Below are positions 14,201 through 23,989 of a stretch of 64,000 nucleotides of DNA, piece after piece (the first letter of the stretch is position 1; every line of letters begins with the position of its first letter). This DNA is from Apus apus (lineage: Eukaryota > Chordata > Aves > Apodiformes > Apodidae): NCBI RefSeq assembly GCF_020740795.1, contig NC_067302.1, positions 529,001 to 593,000 of the forward strand, in the 5' to 3' direction. A model generated the notes under the pieces. It saw only the letters and a program-made list of their open reading frames with translations. It had not been told where the DNA came from and searched no databases. The translations under genes and the position numbers were made by a program.

Positions 14201-14576
14201 CCCGCTCACAGTGACGCCGATGCTGCGCCCAAGCAGCAGGAGCGCGCGGCCGGCCCCGCCAGCGGCACCGGGCGCCCAGGGCAGCGCACGGAGCCGGCTC
14301 CGCCAGCACCGGCCGCGCTCCCGCCGGGCCGGGCCGGGCCCCCCCGGGCCGCCCTGGCCGGCACCGCCGCCCGGCGCCGCTCCTGGAGGCTGGGCCGGAG
14401 CGGGGGGTCCCGCGGGATCCCGAGCACAGCTCCCCCCGCCCCGCCGGGCCCGCCCGGGCGCACTCACTGCACTGCGCGATGCGCTGCACGTTGGCGCTGC
14501 AGGTCTGGATGATGCCGCCGAAGTCCCGCGGCGGGGCCGCGGCCCGGGGGCCGCCGGGCTCCAGCGGCCCGTACAT
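2188..14576 (-). CDS. STX12: Syntaxin-12 (Qa-SNARE), nine coding exons
   Basis: Syntaxin-12 (also called syntaxin-13) is a tail-anchored Qa-SNARE of early and recycling endosomes that drives membrane fusion. Coding exons, in transcript order: 14468-14576, 11387-11456, 9402-9501, 7416-7553, 6495-6538, 4556-4661, 4020-4092, 3758-3840, 2188-2286. All junctions are GT-AG, the phases agree, and the total is 822 nt, i.e. 273 residues plus stop; I recall the human protein as about 276. The N-terminus (MYGPLEPGG, then [17 protein letters not shown]) matches the family. A helical Habc region spans about residues 20-130. The SNARE motif spans about 172-240, with the zero-layer glutamine at Q209 in [10 protein letters not shown] single C-terminal membrane anchor lies at about 248-267, followed by a short tail ending SSHGT. 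The ATG has G at -3 and lies in a CpG island. The gene looks intact. The final few residues differ from the mammalian tail. Confidence 0.96.
3758..3840 (-). CDS. STX12: STX12 coding exon 8
   Basis: Encodes [20 protein letters not shown] and LQRAAYHQ, the C-terminal half of the SNARE helix. The acceptor is CTATAG and the donor GTAAAT. Confidence 0.94.
4020..4092 (-). CDS. STX12: STX12 coding exon 7 (SNARE core)
   Basis: Encodes [20 protein letters not shown] and GDMI, carrying the zero-layer glutamine that defines a Q-SNARE. The acceptor is GTCTTCAG and the donor GTAAGT. Confidence 0.95.
4556..4661 (-). CDS. STX12: STX12 coding exon 6
   Basis: Encodes [20 protein letters not shown] and [16 protein letters not shown], the start of the SNARE motif. 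The acceptor is TTTCCAG and the donor GTGACC. Confidence 0.94.
6495..6538 (-). CDS. STX12: STX12 coding exon 5
   Basis: Encodes [14 protein letters not shown] in the linker before the SNARE helix, ending with two bases of a serine codon. The acceptor is TCTTCCAG and the donor GTAACA. Confidence 0.9.
7416..7553 (-). CDS. STX12: STX12 coding exon 4
   Basis: Forty-six codons, from [20 protein letters not shown] through VRAGSRIS, the third Habc helix. The exon is in phase 0 at both ends. The acceptor is TCTTCAG and the donor GTAAGT. Confidence 0.94.
8535..8622 (+). repeat. Degenerate dispersed repeat in an STX12 intron
   Basis: About 85 bases here share ~70% identity by eye with 26087-26167, including TGGATGCCAGCTCCT near one end and TGCAAAAGTCAC near the other. 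The family is unknown. It may be a relic of an old transposon. Confidence 0.4.
9402..9501 (-). CDS. STX12: STX12 coding exon 3
   Basis: Encodes [20 protein letters not shown] and [12 protein letters not shown], matching the Habc/linker segment of syntaxin-12. The acceptor is TTTCAG and the donor GTAGGC. Confidence 0.93.
11387..11456 (-). CDS. STX12: STX12 coding exon 2
   Basis: Encodes [19 protein letters not shown] and the start of QENL, in the Habc region. The acceptor is TTCAG and the donor GTGAGT. Too short to stand out as an open frame on its own. Confidence 0.93.
12951..13480 (+). mobile_element. Possible LTR fossil in STX12 intron 1
   Basis: It starts TGTCCTGGTCTGAGCCAGG, like the 5' end of many avian retroviral LTRs, and contains TATAAAG near 13180 and AATAAA near 13465. 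The right edge and family are uncertain. It is a non-coding fossil, and the identification rests on these sequence signs only. Confidence 0.25.
14468..14576 (-). CDS. STX12: STX12 coding exon 1
   Basis: Encodes residues 1-36 plus one base (MYGPLEPGG...RIAQC), then a GTGAGTG donor. It lies inside the CpG island, and the start codon matches the family N-terminus. Confidence 0.92.
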
Positions 14577-14727
14577 GGCGGGGACGGAGGGAGCGGAGCA
14601 GCGCGGGACGGGGCGGGCGCCTCAGGCCGCCGGGCGGACCCGCCGGGCCGACCCGCTGCGCGTGCGCGCGGCGCCGTCAGGGCCCCGCGCAGGGGCGGGA
14701 GGAGCGGGAGGAGCGGCCGGGAGCGGG

Positions 14728-14830
14728 TCTGGTGCGGGGCGTGCTGCGGGGCGTGCAGCGAGGTGTGCTGCGAGGTCTGGTGCGGGTCTGGTGCGGGGCG
14801 TGCTGCGGGGCGTGCAGCGGGGTGTGCAGG
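14728..14830. repeat. GC-rich minisatellite upstream of STX12
   Basis: Tandem variants of TCTGGTGCGGGGCGTGCTGC and GCGTGCAGCGRGGTGTGC form about two larger repeat units. The array sits at the outer edge of the STX12 CpG island. Confidence 0.7.
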
Positions 14831-14878
14831 TGACCCCAGGCTGTGCGGGGTGGCTGGCACCCTAGAGGGAAGGGATCC

Positions 14879-15674
14879 GTCCAGAGGGAGCTGGACAGGC
14901 TGGAGAGGTGGGTCCATGCCAGGCTCCTGAGGTTCAACAAGGCCAAGTGCAGGGTCCTGCCCCTGGGTCAGCACAACCCCAGGCACAGATCCAGGCTGGG
15001 GGGAGAATGGCTGGAGAGCAGCCCTGAGGAGAAGGACGTGGGGTGGGAGGAGATGAGAAGCTGGACATGAGCCACCAGTGTGTGCTGGAGCCCAGAGGCC
15101 AATTGTGTCCTGGGCTGCATCCAAAGAAGTGTGGCCAGCAGGGCCAGGGGGGATCCTGCCCCTCTGCTCTGCTCTGGGCAGACCCCACCTGGAGTAATTT
15201 GTCCAGCTCTGGAGCCCTCAGCACAGGAGAGACATGGAGCTGTTGGAGAGGGGCCAGAGAAGAGAAGATGATTCAAGGGCTGGAGCAGCTCTGGAGCCAG
15301 GCTGGGAGAGTTGGGGTGTTCAGCCTGGAGAAGAGAAGGCTCCAGGGAGACCTTAGAGCAGCTTCCAGTGCCTGAAGGGGCTCCAGGAAAGCTGGAGAGG
15401 GACTTGGGACAAGGGCAGGGAGGGAGAGGACAAGGGGGATGGTTTTAAACTGAAAGAGGGGAGATTCAGGTTAGACAGTTCTTCACCCTGAGGGTAGAAG
15501 GGCACTGGAACATGTTGCCCAGGGAGGTTGTTGATGCCCCCTCCCTGGAGGTGTTCAAGGGCAGGTTGGATGAGGCTTGTGCAGCCTGGTCTGGTGGGAG
15601 GGGTCCCTGCTCAGAGCAGGGAGGTTGGACCCTGATGATCTTTAAGGTCCCTTCCAACCTTCATGATTCTATGA
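14879..15674 (+). mobile_element. CR1 LINE, 5'-truncated, young (copy A)
   Basis: This is the 3' part of a chicken-repeat-1 LINE: the AGCTGGACAGGCTGGAGAGG start, the TTCAACAAGGCCAAGTGC segment, the AAGGTCCCTTCCAACC tail and a terminal ATGATTCTATGA. It is collinear without indels with 35676-36477 until the last bases, with only a handful of substitutions. It carries no intact reverse transcriptase. Short open frames within it are remnants. Confidence 0.92.
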
Positions 15675-15675
15675 C

Positions 15676-15725
15676 CACTCATTTGCTTGAAACAGCATGT
15701 GAGCAAATATTTGCAGGTCCTGAAT
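15676..15725 (-). pseudogene. Short fragment copied from the 27.8-kb coding exon
   Basis: Immediately after CR1 copy A, about 50 bases match 27780-27830 on the same strand (for example TTTGCTTGAAACAGCATGTG), with several differences. At 27.8 kb this sequence encodes LAHMLFQANQ of an unassigned minus-strand gene. Here the reading frame is not kept. It looks like a broken partial copy truncated next to the CR1. Confidence 0.45.
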
Positions 15726-16776
15726 TGTTACACCACTTGTTTACATTTAACAAGTCTTCGGTGAGCGCAGACATGACAAAGGCAGCAGGTCCTGGAGACG
15801 GGACCCAGGGGAGCACAGCCAGTTCCCAGAGGGACCCCATTTGTTGCAGAGGCTAATTTGAAACAGAATGCAGAGCCCTGAGACATGGGGGCAGAGGGTG
15901 AGGGTTGGAGGTGGCCAGGCCTGGGCTGAGGAGCAACAGATGGGGCCTGAGACTCCCTGGCTGCAAACACCTCCCCTGGACCAGCATCCGAGCTGCAGCC
16001 CGCTGCGGTCCCTCCAGTGCCCCCACAGGCTCTGGTGCCCCCACAGACCCCCCTCCCCGCACAGACTCTCCTTCCCCCGGTTCCCCTCTGCCCGCCTGCC
16101 GGGCACGGCCCCCTGGGTTGGTCTCTTGGGGGTTGGTCTCATGGCTCCAGAAGAACCCTCTCACTTGTAGGACCCACCACTGCTGAGGGATGTTTGGAGT
16201 GAGCCAGACCCACAATCTGACCAGCATGCTCTCTCCTCTGGGCAGCTGCAGTGTCAACCCCTTTCCCAAACCCAGCACCAGCTCTTTGTGCTTTAAAACC
16301 ACAGTTGTCAGGGCAGTAATTTCAAGACAGCCATTGTCACCACCTTCGCTGCAGTGTCTGCGAGTTTTATTCCATCAAACTCTGATTCCTTCAGGAACAA
16401 CCAGGCAGCTGTCAAAAAATGGGAGACAAGCCCCAGGTCCCCTCACCTCGTGTTTCTCTGCCTGAGGTAGCTGAGGTTTACAAAAAGAGAGTTCCTTCAA
16501 CACTCCAGGGTGTTTTTAAATAGAATTTACCTTACTGAGACAGCAAGTTAAGTTTCAAAAGAAGCAATGAGGAAACAAGCCTAAAAGATAAAGCAGGTTT
16601 GCACCCTGCACCCCAGAGAAATCCTATTTCTGTTTTAGTTTTTCGTTACACTTTGAAATCTTGACCTTTTTTGGCTGCCTTTTTATTTCTCCCTTTCTTG
16701 TTCTTTCTCCCACCTCAGTTTTCCAGGCCACTCTCTGAACAGAGGTCGCCACGAGGTAACTTTGACCTACATCAAT
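15726..16776. other. No gene recognised
   Basis: Moderately GC-rich unique sequence. Several overlapping open frames of 90-150 codons exist on both strands, but none has recognisable domains or a coherent splice structure. Confidence 0.4.
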
Positions 16777-17018
16777 ATTCACATGAAAGTAAGAACCTAC
16801 AGAAACCCAAAGAGCTAAAGCAGCTTCGTAACAAGCTTTCTTTTTCACTTCGAACAACAGTTTCTCCCGTTGGGATAAACATCCATCCAGCGTGCACAGC
16901 AGGGTTAAAAACTGGACTGGGGTGGAGTTTTCTTTCAGCCAGGCGGGTGTGGGTACCCGAGTGTCTTGGAGGGCCTGCAGCTCTTGGGGGGGCAGGGGCT
17001 GTTTTCTTGGACATGGGT
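16777..17018 (+). repeat. 242-bp direct repeat, copy 1
   Basis: Identical to 25179-25420 except for two substitutions, with no indels and an exact offset of 8402 bases. The flanks are unrelated. Both strands stay open in one frame through the unit. It contains TTTCTTTTTC (minus-strand GAAANNGAAA, an interferon-response-element core) at 16837-16846. The family is not recognised. The two copies bracket the CLK-like pseudogene. Confidence 0.85.
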
Positions 17019-18844
17019 CTCTGACTGAAACCACTGACCCTAACCAATGCTTTGCAGCTCTCACTATTAACTGCCACAGGGCTGGGGGGTCCTGCTTGGC
17101 CAGGAGGTCATTCCCTGGGCAAAACCTCTTCTCTGAGGTTGGGGTTGACATCCTGGCAGCAATCGGGAGCCCAGCAGAGCTCTCCAGGACTGTTTCCACC
17201 TGCAGCCTTCTGCTCACCTGCTTCAGGCCTCTTCCCGGTGGGTTTCTTCAGACAATGACAGCTTGCACACAGTGTCCCACTGTCTGCTCAGCTCCAGCAG
17301 CTGCACCCTCACCCAGGTCCTATCCCCCCTGTTCTCCATGAGCTCCCGGCCGCAGCGCTGGAGCACCTGGACCCTTGCTATGCACTTTCCCAGCTCCTTC
17401 TGCAAGACCTGGAGGGTGCAGTTCCACCATGGACAGCCTGTCCAGCTCAGTGCTTTGCCCATGTTCTCCTCCTTATGGATGACTCGAGCTTGGACTAGAT
17501 GGTCCCCTGGACCCTAGTGGTCCCTTCCATGATTCCATTATTCCAACCCCAACCACTCGATGGGGCTGTGAACATGATGTGACGCCCCTGAGCCCTTCCA
17601 CTGCCACACGGTCACACTTGTGCAGTGTGTGTCACTTGGAGAGCCACGTTTCAGGCGTGAGGCTGGGTTTGTTCTCCTGAGCCGATGACCAACAGACACC
17701 TGAGTTGCTGGAAGCTCCTTTGGAGAGAGGTGGTGGCTGAAGGGCTGCAGGAAGGCACGAGGAGAGGGAGGTGAGAGTGGTGGCCGTGACTTCAACTGTC
17801 CCTGTGCAGCAGCAGGGAGCAGCAGAGGGAGCAAGGGTGAGTTTTGCTGGAGTGCTGGGGCTTGTTTTCGCATTCTGTGGGGATAGAAGACTGATCTGTG
17901 CACTTCCTTGAAGTGTTCTTTAGTCTTGTTATCTTATGTAGGGGGAGAAGACAGGCTGTTCTCCACAGCTGCATTTAGGTGGTTTGTTTTACATGATGAC
18001 TGAGCAACTCTGAGTCTCACCAACAAAAGCAATCTCCTGGCAGTCGTTCTCAAAGCAGGGTTAGAATTTATTTGTTTGCTTTGTTCAGTGTCACATTCCT
18101 CGTCTTCCAAAGTTCTTGGCAGTTCTTGGCCATTAGGAAGGGATGTGAAGGACATGTGTGGCAAGTGGCTTTGTGCTCCCTCTGAGCGCAGTAACGAGGA
18201 GATGACCCAGGTTTATTGACACAGTGGCTGGACGTGGAATTCCCTGGGAAGGGGCAGAAAGCAGCATGGTCACAGCTGATGACAGGGTCCTCAAGGTCTT
18301 TACCAGCCCACCAGGCAATCCCTGCATGTCCTTTCCCAGCACGTGCAGCACTGGGTGCCCCAGCAGCTCTGCAGAAAGAACACACACAGCACGTGTCTGG
18401 GGGCTGAGCCACAGGACTCTGCTCCAAGGCTTTGGGCACAAGCAGGTTATTGGCTTCATCTCCCCACCAAAAATGGTGACTTTGAAAAAAGCTCGAGTTA
18501 AAAAATATGGAGGAAAGAGCAGAGAAAACATGAAAATGGGGTAGGGGAGGAAAGACAATCTCCATTAGAGCATTAATTTGTTAATTCATGGCTCTGAGGG
18601 AACTGGGCGTCTATGGGATGTAATTCAAAGAGTAGAATCTCTTTGGTACAGATGCAGCATTCCAGGCCAATCCGTTCTTTCCAACGGGCTCAGAAGAAAC
18701 CCCCCATCCCAGCAGGTGCCAGGGTGCCCAGAAGAGAAGGAGGACATCGCCAGGCAGTGCACAGGAGAACGAGCACTGCAGACCTGGCTGTTCTCAACTT
18801 CCCGACAGGTGAAGCCTTCCTGACTTCTGATAGCAGCAAGTCCA
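17019..18844. other. No gene; possible CR1 tail remnant at 17480-17550
   Basis: No exon was recognised. A short stretch with GGACTAGATGGTCCC and GGTCCCTTCCATGATTCC resembles a decayed plus-strand CR1 3' end. Everything else appears to be unique non-coding DNA. Confidence 0.35.
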
Positions 18845-19005
18845 TAGCATCATGGAATCACAGACTCATTTTGGCTGGAAAAGACCTGTAAGATCATCAA
18901 GTGCAACCATTAACCCAGCACCTGCCAAGCCCCCACTAAACCGCCCCAGGAACCACATGGACACGTCTGTTAAATCCCTCCAGGGACGGTGCCTCAAACA
19001 CTGAG
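18845..19005 (-). mobile_element. CR1 LINE fragment
   Basis: Reverse-orientation CR1 3' end: CATGGAATCACAGACTCATT, then GGCTGGAAAAGACC, ATCATCAAGTGCAACC and the CTCCAGGGACGGTG segment. It is diverged, so an older copy. Confidence 0.8.
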
Positions 19006-20271
19006 AATTTCTTCTTCTCATCATCTAATAATGCAGCTGGTTTTGAGTAGGAGATCTTTCATGAGAGATGTCTTGCAGCTTAAACCAAAAAGCTGTCTTG
19101 ATAGGGGAACCAGAACTATTTTAATGAAATGGATGTGATCCTTGGCCTGCAGCTCCTCTTCAGAATCCAAGAACCATCCAGGATGGGCTGCTGGGCCTCA
19201 CAGCAGCAACTTGTTGGCTCAGCATGGGGTGAGTAGCTCCAAAAGGAAAGACAAGACCTGTCACCATCATCACTCACAGCTGGTGTGACCCATTTCCATT
19301 TAGGATTTGATTTCCTTCCATGAAAAAGTGTTGTTTGTAGGTGGGCTTGTGCTGCCACAGAACATGGACTGGCTCCTTGTTCACTGGCTCCATGGGAGCA
19401 GGTCAATGAATAATCACCATCATCTGGAGCACTTGACATGCAGGCAGCACTTTCCTGCCTTCACAATTTCTGTGATGACAATGACCATGACAACCAAGAT
19501 CCCAAAGTAGAATTCAGTGACCCAATCTTGTCAAAGAAAAGCAAGTGTGTTGTCATTTTGTGTTGCCTTGCCACCTTGAGGATCTCACCTGAAAATCTGC
19601 CTCGTGCCAAGTTTCCTGCTGTAACAAACACTGTGCCCTGTGAATTTCCAGGGACTGAACTTGACGTGGCTCCTGCCAAACCTCTGTGGCCTGGCCTGGA
19701 CCTGGATGCCTGAGCCTCTCCCTGCCGACTGAATTCCTGCTCTGACCTGAATGCACTCGGGTTTGTGGATGGCCTAGATGATCCCAACGAGTCCTCCAAG
19801 GAGCAGATCCAGCAGCATGGAGGAAGACCCCTGGGTGTCACCCCATCTGTCAGACTGGAGACATCCTCTGTGCAGGATGCACAGCATTTTATTAGTAACT
19901 TTTCAGATAGAATAAGTTCTTCTAGCATAAGATGGGGGTGGCCTTTGCAAGCCTTTTCATTCTGTCTGGACTTTCTGTCTTTGGGGGTGGGGATTGTTAT
20001 TCTTTTTCTGTACATTTCTTCTTTATTTTCCTCCATTCCCCCCAAAAACCAGTAAATGAAGTTAATGAACCAACTGGAGTGAGATCCCTTAAATGTGCCC
20101 TGATGAGAGTTGTCCCATCACATCTCTCCAGCTGGAGAGTTTCCATGTAACGAGGCCCCGTCGAGACGAATCCAGTCGTTCCGTTTGTTTGTTCCATTCT
20201 TGTGTGTTGGCTTCTCTGTTCAATACCTGAGGAACTCCACAGCTTGTGTGACTCAGTTCTTTTCTTTCTAG

Positions 20272-22627
20272 ATGAGGTTGTTGCTACTTTGGGTGAGGGG
20301 ACTTTTGGACAAGTTGTGGAATGCACCGAGCACAAGGAGCAAGTCTTCCTCAGCAGCCACAGGCCGTTGCTCCGGCTGATGCTCTCACCGTGCGGCTCGG
20401 GAAGCGCTTCCTGATCTCATCGGGTTCATCTTCACGTGGAGACCTTTTCTGATAAGGATCCCATTGGCACCAGCAATGTAGGGGGTGATAACTCCTCCAG
20501 ATTCTTAGGTAAAACTCCTCCTTGTGCTAAGCCCAGTGAAAAACCTGTCTGTCCAGGAGAGGCAGCCACGTGGCTGTGAAAATAGTGAAAGAGGCTGATG
20601 GGAGCTGCGGGGCAGCCCTTGCAGAAGTACAAGCCCTGCACTATTCACATGCCCTGCACCCCAGCAGCACAGAGTGAGGACATGAAGCCACCGTCCTGGG
20701 CTCTGGCTTTAAGGTTCCTGTGAGGTGGTTTTGGGAACACACAACGTGTGGAGCGACACAACTGCCTGCTGCAGCTCCTGTGTTCCCTGCTCCTGCAGCC
20801 ACCGTGTCCAGATGCTCGGCTGGTTCGAGCGCTGTGGCCACGTCTGCTCTGCTGTGGAGCTGCTGGGGCTCAGCACCTCTATCAAAGAGAATGGCTTCCT
20901 GGCCTTCAGGCTGGGCCGCATCAGACAGATGGCCTATCAGACCTGCAAGGCTGTGAACTGTATCTTTCTTTGCTGCTTGGTTTGTGTCATCTCTCTGGCA
21001 TTTGCTAACTAGTGTTGGTATCTTGCAGTTTTGCACGTCAACAAGTTGACACACACAGACCTGAAGCCAGACAACATTTTACTGGTGCCATCTGACTATG
21101 CAGTGGAGCACAGCCACGGCCTGAGAAGTTGCTGCCTTCTTCCCCACCTCCCCTCAGCCACCCTCTGGCTTTCTTTGGGCACTGCATCCCATTGCTTCAT
21201 TGCAGGAGTGTGAGGAGCACAGACCCAAACGTCCAGATGTCAAGGTTGGGGACTCTGGGAGCACCACACGTGATCATGAACATCACAGCATGGTGGTGAC
21301 CACAAGACCCTACAGAGCTCCTGAGGTGATCCTAGGTCAGTAGGACTCTGTTGGGCACAGCTTTGGCCCAAGATTCCTGGTGGCTACTGAAGGGTGCTGC
21401 AGAAGCCTGGCACATCTTGCTTGAGCTGTTGACCTGTTTGCAGCCTGGTATAAACGTGACCCTTCTGGGTCTTTTCACAGCCCTGGGATGGTGACAGCCC
21501 TGTGATGTCTGGAGAACAGGATGTGTTCTCCTGGAGTACTGCCTTGGGTCCCCAGGCTTTCCAGTAGGCAACTGGGAACCAGCCAGCCGGGCATGAAGGG
21601 TGAGCTCGTTCACATTTGTAATTTACAAGCCACACTAGTAACAGATGGAGCTTCATCTGTCAGCAGCAGCAAATACTGCTCAACTACCCAAATTCTGTCA
21701 ACTTGACAGCACTGCTGAAACTTGACATTTATGAACCAGGAACAAAAAAAAAAATATAGAAGGCTTGGTCAAGGGAAAAAACCTCCAGTAGATTGTATCT
21801 TATTCCAGGAAAGAGATGACTGCAGCCTCTCCTTTTTGCTTAATCTGAAATGGATCCCTGGTTGCAGGGCACAGTCAAACCTGAAGTAAGGTCAATGTGT
21901 GGCTCTTGGTAACTTCCTCTGGCAATGAACAAGGTCCATCTTGGTTCCCCTGCAGGCCTGTGGAGACAAAGAACACCTGGCCACGATGGAGGGAATCCTG
22001 GGGCCTTTGCCAAGACACATGATCAAGACCAGCTGGTAATTCCATCTCTCTGTACCTGGACTGGTAGAGTTTAATGGAAATCCTTTCAGATTTGGTGTAA
22101 CGGAAAATTAAAACCAAAAGTTTCATCCATTCACATTCACCCTCTTGCTCTATTTCACAAGCTGCCCACTCTTGTGGAACCTTCCCAGCTCAGTTCCCGA
22201 GGTGTGGACCAACATCCTGATAAACTACCCCTAGTGCAGGGACCAAACAGCACCTTTGAGTAACACACCCTGGTCTGTTTGGTTTCTGAAACGCAGGTGT
22301 TTCCAGCAGGGCCGGCTGGATTGGGACGAACACAGCTCTGCTGGGAGACACGTCTCTGGAGCTGTGAGGCCCTGAAGGTCAGAGGAAGAGGGAAGAGGCT
22401 GTTGGGGAGAGACCTTTACATGCAGCCACACCATTCCAAAAACATCTTCTGTTCTGCTCTTCACAAAGGCATTCCTGACCAGCCGTGATGCTGAGCATGA
22501 GAACCTGATTGACCTGATGGAAAAGGCCCTGAAACATCCTTTCTCCTTCCCCCTGAGACAGGAAAAACGGGCGCTGCCTCCTCCAGCTGAGGAGCTGGCA
22601 CAGGTGTCAGCCCCCAAAGAAGTGTAG
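20272..22627 (+). pseudogene. CDC-like kinase (CLK1/CLK4-type) pseudogene with retained introns
   Basis: CLK kinases phosphorylate SR splicing factors in the nucleus. Blocks of kinase domain occur in order. 20272-20340 carries the glycine loop (LGEGTFGQVVEC), 20557-20674 the lysine strand (HVAVKIVKEADG), and 20799-20959 VQMLGWF to MAYQTCKAVN. 21029-21122 carries the catalytic loop (HTDLKPDNILLV) and 21206-21335 DSGS, EHHS and RPYRAPEVILG. 21956-22035 carries EHLATMEGILGPLPRHM, 22288-22377 RLDWDEHSSAGRHV, and 22469-22627 SRDAEHENLIDLMEK to the stop. Several blocks keep AG acceptors and GT donors at the usual CLK junctions, so this is a DNA-level duplicate and not a retrocopy. Signs of decay: DFG reads DSG; the donor after the first block is lost; two residues are missing after LGLST; the W-S-I-G exon is unrecognisable; a one-base loss shifts the frame near 22360; about 15 codons before the final KHPF are gone. 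The N-terminal RS-region exons were not found. Confidence 0.82.
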
Positions 22628-22710
22628 GAAGTGTTAAGTGTTTGTTGGATACAGCTGCTTTGTAAATGCCCCCTTTTGTGTTTTGACTGTTTGTTCAGTG
22701 CAGCTGTTGG

Positions 22711-22716
22711 AATAAA
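22711..22716 (+). terminator. Polyadenylation signal after the CLK-like pseudogene
   Basis: AATAAA lies 84 bases after the last in-frame stop of the CLK-like sequence, so the copy included its parent's 3' end or gained one there. Confidence 0.4.
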
Positions 22717-22719
22717 ACT

Positions 22720-23980
22720 GAAGTCAGAAAAAGATCCTGATGAACTTGGTTGTGTTTCTCCATAGGTGAAGATCTCAGCAGAGTGGCCCTCTGAGCAGGG
22801 CACGGGTGTCCCAGGACTCTGTCCTCCTGCTGAGTGGTCTCCACAGTGAGAATCCCAACACCTGTAACACACAAAGCATTGCCCTGTCACAAGGAGCTGG
22901 ATGACTGGATCACTGCTCACCCCTGACACCTCCAGCTGCTCCACTGCTCTGGGTCTTGGGAATCAGTAGCTTAGGTGTGAACATTTAAATACTCTGACCC
23001 CACTGCTGACAGGACTGGCCACACATCTTGTTGACAGATGGGTAAGTTAACACTGAATCCTTCCAGTCTTCCCAGACAACTGGCATAAGCTGGCACAGAG
23101 AGCAACTTCTCAAGTCTGATTCTTACAGCCTTGGCCACATGTTAGATCCCTCTTTCCCTCCAAAAAGAGAGGCTTAGCTACCTGCTATCAATGCCTTGGG
23201 AGCAGCAGGGTGGAAGTCTGGAGACACGGATCAGGTCTTTCCCAGGACAGAGCCACCAAGCTCATTGCTACCACAGACTTGCTTGGAAGCCAAACTATGG
23301 TTAAAGGCTTAAAAAGGTACAAACCCCCAGGATGCTGGGATGCCATCTGCCAGGCAGACTAAACCCAGCTCTCTCACTGCAACTGTTTCTCAAGGAACTT
23401 TAACGTTAAAACAGGTGTGGGAAGTCAGCAGGAACTTCTGTACGACCTGGTCACTACTGCAGCATGTGCAGCATCCCTAGTGGTGTCCCTTGGAGCTGGA
23501 ACAAAACTGTGCCAAAGAGAAGCTCCAAGAGCTGTCCCCCCTTCCTCTTTTAGTTTAAGAATCCACCACCCAAATCCTAAATTCCTCACTGCACCTCTTC
23601 AGGCATCAGCTCCTCTAGGGCAGTAACTTGCACCCCCACAGAGACACACCTGCACCCCCACACTGTGGGGCTGGTTGGTGTGTCTGGGGCCGTGGTGGGT
23701 GGGTTTCTGTTTGGTTTGTTGCACTTCAGGAATCTGGTATTTAGAGCTCTCGGGGACAAGGCGACTTTCCCCCAGCAGCTGCCTCTGGGGCCTCCGGGGC
23801 AGAGGCTCCAGAGCTGCAGGGGTCACCGGCAACGAGCCCGGGCCGGACCCCCCTGGAGCTCGGGCCGCTCCATCCTCTGCCTTCAGGCTGAACACGCCCC
23901 GGGCAGTTCTCAAGCGGCCGTCTCTGCAGCCAAGCTCAGCGCAGCAAACTCTGAGACAATTCTTACTGCCCGGCGGGTTT
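22720..23980. other. No gene recognised
   Basis: Unique sequence between the CLK-like pseudogene and the CpG island. No domain, splice-consistent exon or clear repeat was found. Confidence 0.4.
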
Positions 23981-23989
23981 TACGAGCGC

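Larger units (their letters stand above)
14030..14840 (-). promoter_or_regulatory. STX12: CpG island and promoter of STX12
   Basis: Very GC- and CpG-rich sequence surrounds the first coding exon, with GC boxes just upstream of the ATG and no obvious TATA element. This fits a housekeeping-type promoter. The long open frames in this interval on either strand (up to 433 codons) come from its base composition. Confidence 0.8.

Noticed and set aside
13823-15124. 433-codon minus-strand frame across the STX12 promoter
   Set aside because: It combines CpG-island sequence with the reverse of a CR1 and overlaps STX12 exon 1 in another frame. It has no domain.
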